Below are positions 6,765 to 10,113 of a DNA stretch of 10,113 bases, piece by piece. The stretch comes from Candidatus Hikarchaeia archaeon HikBin4 (lineage in GTDB: Archaea > Halobacteriota > Halobacteria > Halobacteriales > Hikarchaeaceae): assembly GCA_009889685.1 (NCBI GenBank), contig WTZT01000013.1, forward strand, positions 1 to 10,113, written 5' to 3'. A model generated the notes under the pieces. It had not been told where the DNA came from. It ran no database searches and worked only from the letters and a program-made list of their open reading frames with translations. How positions within the stretch are numbered: the stretch's first letter is position 1; each line of letters begins with the position of its first letter. Position numbers and translations under genes: made by a program.

Positions 6765-7655
6765 CTATTTCGTTATTATTTCGCACCCATTTTTTGTCAC
6801 AATCACCGTATGCTCTGCTTGACTCACTAGTTTACCTTTTTGCTCTCTTAAAACAGGATAACCTCTGATGATTCTTGCCATTTTTAATCTCTGTAACGAG
6901 ATTTTTCCCTGTGATTCTTCAATCCATCTGGCAGCAAAAGGAAGGGTCTTATATCTATTTTCAATCAATTCTATGAGTTCTCTCGATCTTCTTCCCCTAA
7001 CTGGGCGTCTTTGAATTAAAGAAAATATCTCTTCTTTTCCACCCTCCGTTACTTTCCCACCTCCCTCTGTTGCAAAAGGTTCAATTGCTACAACATCTCC
7101 CACTTTCAATTCCACTCCCGTTTCGATAGCACAATTAGGAATGTTTGGCCCTATATGCGCATCGTACTTCCCCACTCCATGGCCCGAAAGATTGATTATT
7201 GAATTATATCCCATCTTGTCAATTTTAGATTCTATTACTTCTCCTATTTTTCCAACATTCACACCAGGTTCTATCAGACTCAACGCAGCTTCTAGTGCCC
7301 CTTCCGAAGCCTCTACAAGTTTTGGATTGCCCGATAGATCCACAGTTTTGGCAGCATCCGCAATCCACCCCTCAACATGGACTCCTATATCCAAGCAGAT
7401 CATTTCTTCACCAAATTTAGTTTTTTCGGCCATACCCGGAGTCGAGTGTGAAGCTTCTTCATTTATACTTATGTTTACTGGAAATGCCGGTTCTCCTCCC
7501 AACTCTCGGATTCTCTCTTCTGCAAATTCTGCTACTTCCAAATGAGTCACACCTACATCAATTTTCTTTACAGCTTCTGAAAGTGTATCTGCAAGAATTT
7601 TCCCAGCAGCACGATGCTTTTCGTACTTTTCAGATTTAAGATCTACTTCTTCCAC
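6765..7655 (-). CDS. map: Methionine aminopeptidase, type II
   Basis: Removes the initiator Met from new proteins. The 296-residue pita-bread enzyme has all five metal ligands: D89 (CLDIG), D100 (IADAA), H159 (SGHGVG), E192 (IEPFAT) and E281 (QAEHT). H70 (ASHSTP) is the conserved active-site His. The roughly 60-residue helical insert between E192 and the C-terminal strands (about 210-270), including FAARWIEE and RGYPVL, is diagnostic of the type II archaeal/eukaryal class; there is no N-terminal extension, as in archaea. The start is GTG 7655: an in-frame TGA lies two codons upstream and no ATG occurs near the N-terminus. AGGA at 7664-7667 lies 8 nt upstream and could serve as its ribosome binding site. 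It follows rps8e after 39 nt, probably co-transcribed. Confidence 0.95.
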   Translation of the reverse strand: MEEVDLKSEKYEKHRAAGKILADTLSEAVKKIDVGVTHLEVAEFAEERIRELGGEPAFPVNISINEEASHSTPGMAEKTKFGEEMICLDIGVHVEGWIADAAKTVDLSGNPKLVEASEGALEAALSLIEPGVNVGKIGEVIESKIDKMGYNSIINLSGHGVGKYDAHIGPNIPNCAIETGVELKVGDVVAIEPFATEGGGKVTEGGKEEIFSLIQRRPVRGRRSRELIELIENRYKTLPFAARWIEESQGKISLQRLKMARIIRGYPVLREQKGKLVSQAEHTVIVTKNGCEIITK

Positions 7656-7694
7656 AACTCAATTCCTATATATTTTTCATAATTTTTCGCAGAC

Positions 7695-8078
7695 TTATAC
7701 TTCGTCTTTACCAACTAAAACAGCATTTACTTGACCAGTTTGTCCAGGTCTAGATGTAACTCTTGCCCTTCCCTCACTAGTATCTATTATTGCACCTTTC
7801 GTAATCACATTACGACGAACGTAATTCAAGTTAGCCGCATTCGAAACTACATTCTCTATGGTGGCTGTTATTGACTTTTCCCCATCCGATACAGTTACTT
7901 TATCAGTAGATAAAGCTCGAATTTTTTTCGCTTTACTTCTCGAATTAAACACTTGTCTCCGTGTTTCTCCAATATTCGTATTTGATGGTAGCCGACCAAG
8001 TTCTGATTTTCTCTTTTTTCGGAAAAAACTCAGCCGCCCACCTGTCCGTTTCCTCTTAGAACGGCCTTGAAACTGCAT
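7695..8078 (-). CDS. rps8e: 30S ribosomal protein S8e
   Basis: Small-subunit ribosomal protein found in archaea and eukaryotes but not bacteria. The 127-residue length is normal for archaea. The basic N-terminus MQFQGRSKRKRTGGRLSFFRKKRKSELG corresponds to the family's G-R-S-x-R-K-x-T-G-G-R block. VSNAANLNYVRRNVITKGAIIDTSEGRARVTSRPGQTGQVNAVLV is the conserved C-terminal beta domain with the N-x-x-R-x-N-I-I-T-K-G signature. A TATA-like box centred 26-27 nt before the ATG, with no Shine-Dalgarno motif, indicates a leaderless mRNA. It probably leads the transcript continuing into map and perhaps the HIT and SDR genes. It is divergent from pyrF. Confidence 0.97.
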   Translation of the reverse strand: MQFQGRSKRKRTGGRLSFFRKKRKSELGRLPSNTNIGETRRQVFNSRSKAKKIRALSTDKVTVSDGEKSITATIENVVSNAANLNYVRRNVITKGAIIDTSEGRARVTSRPGQTGQVNAVLVGKDEV

Positions 8079-8100
8079 ACAACAACCGAATCCAGCGGTG

Positions 8101-8108
8101 TATTAAAA
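8101..8108 (-). promoter_or_regulatory. TATA box of rps8e
   Basis: The minus strand reads TTTTAATA, centred 26-27 nt upstream of ATG 8078. This is the clearest archaeal promoter in the window by spacing and composition. The start site would fall on the start codon. A further T/A-rich stretch (ATTTTTATTAATT on the minus strand, about 8124-8136) lies upstream and is a less well placed alternative. Confidence 0.55.
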
Positions 8109-8242
8109 TGAAGCGGTCGGAATTTTCTGACCAATTAATAAAAATACCTGCACAATATCCACTTACTCTCATTCTACAATCTTCTTCACCATTCGCCCCT
8201 TGTCCGATATGTTTCTAATGTGTGACGTACATTGTATCTTTA

Positions 8243-9040
8243 ATGACTTTCTTCGAATCGCTCGCCGATCGGATCAATTCTATAGGCAGTATATTATGCA
8301 TAGGTCTAGACCCTGACACTGCTTACATCCCTTCTCACCTTCAAGACGAAGATCTACCTATTTGGAGTTTCAATCGGCGTATTATTGACGCAACCTGTTC
8401 TTACGCAGCTGCATACAAACCAAATGCAGCTTACTATGAGAATTCTGATGGGTGGGATTCTTTAGTAGAAACAATATCTTATGCTCATGGAAAAGGAGTC
8501 CCCGTCATTTTGGATGCAAAGAGAGCCGACATAGGGGCCACTGCACATCAATATGCAAAATTACTCGATATGGCAGATGCAATAACTGCAAACCCATATA
8601 TGGGTATTGATTCTCTTAGTCCATTTTTATCTAGATCTGATGCAGGTGTTTTCATATTGTGCCGAACCTCTAATCCTGGTGGGTCCGATCTACAAAATCT
8701 AAAATTATCTTCTGGAATGTATCTCTATGAACACGTTGCTCTACTTGCAGACAGCTGGAATGAACATGGGAACGTCGGCCTCGTAGTTGGTGCAACCAAT
8801 CCTGATGAATTACAACGTGTAAGAACTCTTACTCCAGATCTTCCCTTCCTTGTACCTGGAATTGGGGCCCAGAAAGGAAATGTAGAATCTGCCGCAAACC
8901 ACTGTCTATCCTCTCACAATGTAGGACTAGTTAGTGCCTCTAGAAGCATTATTTTTGCGGGAGATGGGGACACTTTTGATAAATCTGCTGGGAGCGCAGC
9001 AAAACGTGCTAGAGACTTACTAAATCAATCTCTAAAGTAA
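8243..9040 (+). CDS. pyrF: Orotidine 5'-phosphate decarboxylase, PyrF2 subfamily
   Basis: Last step of UMP synthesis: decarboxylation of OMP. ATG 8243 gives 265 residues starting MTFFESLADRINSIGSILCIGLDPD, as in relatives; an upstream in-frame GTG (8222) would add seven unmatched residues. GLDPD (21-25) binds the nucleotide, YKPNAAYYE (58-66) supplies K59, and DAKRADIGAT (91-100) supplies the catalytic Asp-Lys-Asp set D91, K93 and D96. NPYMGIDSL, LCRTSNPG, VPGIGAQKGN and the phosphate-binding SASRSIIFA follow in family order. The length and the DAKR-x-DIG-x-T motif are those of subfamily 2, known mainly from bacteria such as mycobacteria and myxobacteria, rather than the shorter usual archaeal enzyme. 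The stop overlaps the convergent FMN-enzyme gene by 9 nt. It is divergent from rps8e. Confidence 0.94.
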   Translation: MTFFESLADRINSIGSILCIGLDPDTAYIPSHLQDEDLPIWSFNRRIIDATCSYAAAYKPNAAYYENSDGWDSLVETISYAHGKGVPVILDAKRADIGATAHQYAKLLDMADAITANPYMGIDSLSPFLSRSDAGVFILCRTSNPGGSDLQNLKLSSGMYLYEHVALLADSWNEHGNVGLVVGATNPDELQRVRTLTPDLPFLVPGIGAQKGNVESAANHCLSSHNVGLVSASRSIIFAGDGDTFDKSAGSAAKRARDLLNQSLK

Positions 9041-10111
9041 CTTCTGCATCCATGGGTAGTGTACCAATGCGTTCGATTCTTTAACTTCCTTCAAATTTTT
9101 GTACCCTGCAACGCCAACAGTGCTCTCTAACTCTGCAAGTAGATTTCCAATTATCTCATAAACTCCTTGTTCTCCAGCAAGAGTCAATCCATATGCGTAG
9201 GGACGACCAATCTGTACGGCAGTTGCCCCTAGTGCCAATGCTTTGAATACATCTGCCCCTGTCCTAACTCCACTATCGAATAAAACTGGAATCTCTCCAC
9301 CTACTATCTCGGAAATTTTTCCTAGCGCACCAGCGGCACCAATTGCCCCATCAATCCTTCTCCCACCGTGCGAAGACACTACTATTCCCTCTACTCCTAT
9401 GTCCACTGCCATTTTTGCATCTTCTGGATGTAGCACCCCTTTTAATACAATTGGAATATCTACAACTTCTCTAAGTTTCTCAATACCCTCCCATGTAAGA
9501 CTAGCATTATATTTATACTTAGATTTTATTAATTGAGTTGTTTTTTCGTCAGCAGAATCCCAATTATCAACCTCAATTCCTAATGCATCTGCTACTACTG
9601 GATCTGAAAGAAATATGGCCTTAGGAGCATCTTTATCTGTGGACCATTCGCTGTTCACGCTGTAATTGGTCTCCATAGATCTCGGCTGCCATGCACCCCG
9701 TTGACCATCTAGCGTGATGAAAATAGCATCATATCCTGCCTTTTCTGCTCTAGATGCAAAACTTGCCGTCACTTCCCACTCATTTATCCAGTATAGTTGA
9801 AAAAATTTAGACATATTTCCCATAACTTCCGCAACCATTTCTAGAGGCGTAGAGGACCAGGTGCTCAATGTTATCGGGACATTTTGCCTACTCGCTGCCC
9901 TTGCAGTACCCAATTCTCCATCTTGGTGGTACATCCTTTGGGATCCTATTGGTGCAAGTATTAGCGGAGTTGGAAGTTTCTTCCCAAATAACTCAACTCC
10001 CATATCTATTTTTGAGACATCTCTCAATATTCGAGGAACAATTTGATATCGATCAAGTTCTCTTCTATTAGAAGCCATCGTTTGTTCTGCCCCCGCGCCA
10101 CCTGACGTATA
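9032..10111 (-). CDS. FMN-dependent 2-hydroxyacid oxidase/dehydrogenase, lactate 2-monooxygenase-like, 5'-truncated
   Basis: TIM-barrel flavoenzyme oxidising an L-2-hydroxyacid such as lactate; 359 residues are visible. The frame stays open to the right window edge, and its first residues YTSGGAGAEQTMASNR are the conserved N-terminal flavin motif of the family, so ATG 10078 is an internal Met and the true start is outside. In visible numbering: LAPIGSQRM, LSTWSSTPLE and FQLYW are flavin/substrate blocks, K224 (VLKGVL) contacts FMN, H248 and R251 (SSHGGRRIDGA) are the catalytic base and carboxylate-binding Arg, and FDSGVRTGAD plus QIGRPYAYG bind the FMN phosphate. TLDGQRGAWQPR resembles the lactate 2-monooxygenase version of the substrate loop more than glycolate oxidase. 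The usual Asn before the catalytic His is Ser here. Substrate not certain. The gene converges on pyrF with a 9-nt overlap. Confidence 0.9.
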   Translation of the reverse strand, partial: YTSGGAGAEQTMASNRRELDRYQIVPRILRDVSKIDMGVELFGKKLPTPLILAPIGSQRMYHQDGELGTARAASRQNVPITLSTWSSTPLEMVAEVMGNMSKFFQLYWINEWEVTASFASRAEKAGYDAIFITLDGQRGAWQPRSMETNYSVNSEWSTDKDAPKAIFLSDPVVADALGIEVDNWDSADEKTTQLIKSKYKYNASLTWEGIEKLREVVDIPIVLKGVLHPEDAKMAVDIGVEGIVVSSHGGRRIDGAIGAAGALGKISEIVGGEIPVLFDSGVRTGADVFKALALGATAVQIGRPYAYGLTLAGEQGVYEIIGNLLAELESTVGVAGYKNLKEVKESNALVHYPWMQKLL

Positions 10112-10113
10112 TT

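Noticed and set aside
7141..7545. Plus-strand open frame of 134 codons
   Set aside because: Antisense to map. Its length follows from map's purine-rich codons, and no family features are seen.
8222..8242. GTG start for pyrF
   Set aside because: ATG 8243 gives the family's usual N-terminus M-T-F-F-E-x-L-A-D-R; the seven extra residues have no counterpart.
8079..8242. Possible RNA gene in the largest gene-free gap
   Set aside because: About 160 nt with no tRNA-like arms, no GC-rich structured core and no repeats. The only signals are the rps8e TATA box and T/A-rich stretches, so it is best read as a divergent promoter region.
1..10113. CRISPR arrays, insertion sequences, tRNA genes or defence genes
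   Set aside because: No regularly spaced repeats, transposase motifs, terminal inverted repeats, tRNA T-loop signatures or defence-type domains were found on either strand.

Overview
The window looks like a compact piece of an archaeal chromosome. Evidence for Archaea: an S8e ribosomal protein, the archaea-specific amidotransferase subunit GatD, a DUF63 membrane protein, a type II methionine aminopeptidase, an archaeal/eukaryal-type tRNA methylthiotransferase, and TATA-like boxes about 26 nt upstream of start codons. A euryarchaeal or Thermoplasmatota-like lineage (for example a marine group) is plausible, because aerobic and lipid-type genes are mixed in, but lineage cannot be fixed without a search. 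There are eleven protein genes, two of them cut by the window edges. No RNA gene, IS element, CRISPR array or long non-coding stretch was seen; the largest gene-free gap is about 160 nt.

Layout. 1-670 (-): metal-dependent amidohydrolase, 3' end outside the window. A divergent promoter region (671-807) separates it from gatD (808-2055, +). gatD converges, with a 10-nt gap, on a minus-strand three-gene operon read 3916 to 2066: DUF63 membrane protein, nucleoside phosphorylase, and a small MoaD/SAMP-like ubiquitin-fold protein ending in Gly-Gly. A second divergent gap leads to a MiaB/CDKAL1-type tRNA methylthiotransferase (4007-5257, +). This converges, again with a 10-nt gap, on a minus-strand run read 8078 to 5268: rps8e, map, a HIT-family hydrolase/phosphorylase, and an SDR with a 2,4-dienoyl-CoA-reductase-like active site. 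Divergent from rps8e is pyrF (8243-9040, +). Its end overlaps by 9 nt the end of an FMN-dependent 2-hydroxyacid oxidase (9032-10111, -), whose N-terminus lies beyond the right edge.

Functional themes. Translation and tRNA quality dominate: Gln-tRNA formation, ms2t6A-type modification, ribosomal protein S8e and N-terminal Met removal, with a possible sulfur carrier in MoaD/SAMP. Nucleotide metabolism is represented by the phosphorylase, PyrF and HIT protein. Acyl-CoA/hydroxyacid oxidation is represented by the SDR and FMN enzymes. These are mostly housekeeping genes. The less explained items are the DUF63-phosphorylase-MoaD operon, the altered base-recognition residues in the phosphorylase, and the crowded start region of the SDR gene.

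Several start codons were moved from the longest open frame to better-supported internal ones. Two edge genes were extended or rescued by reading through to the window boundary.
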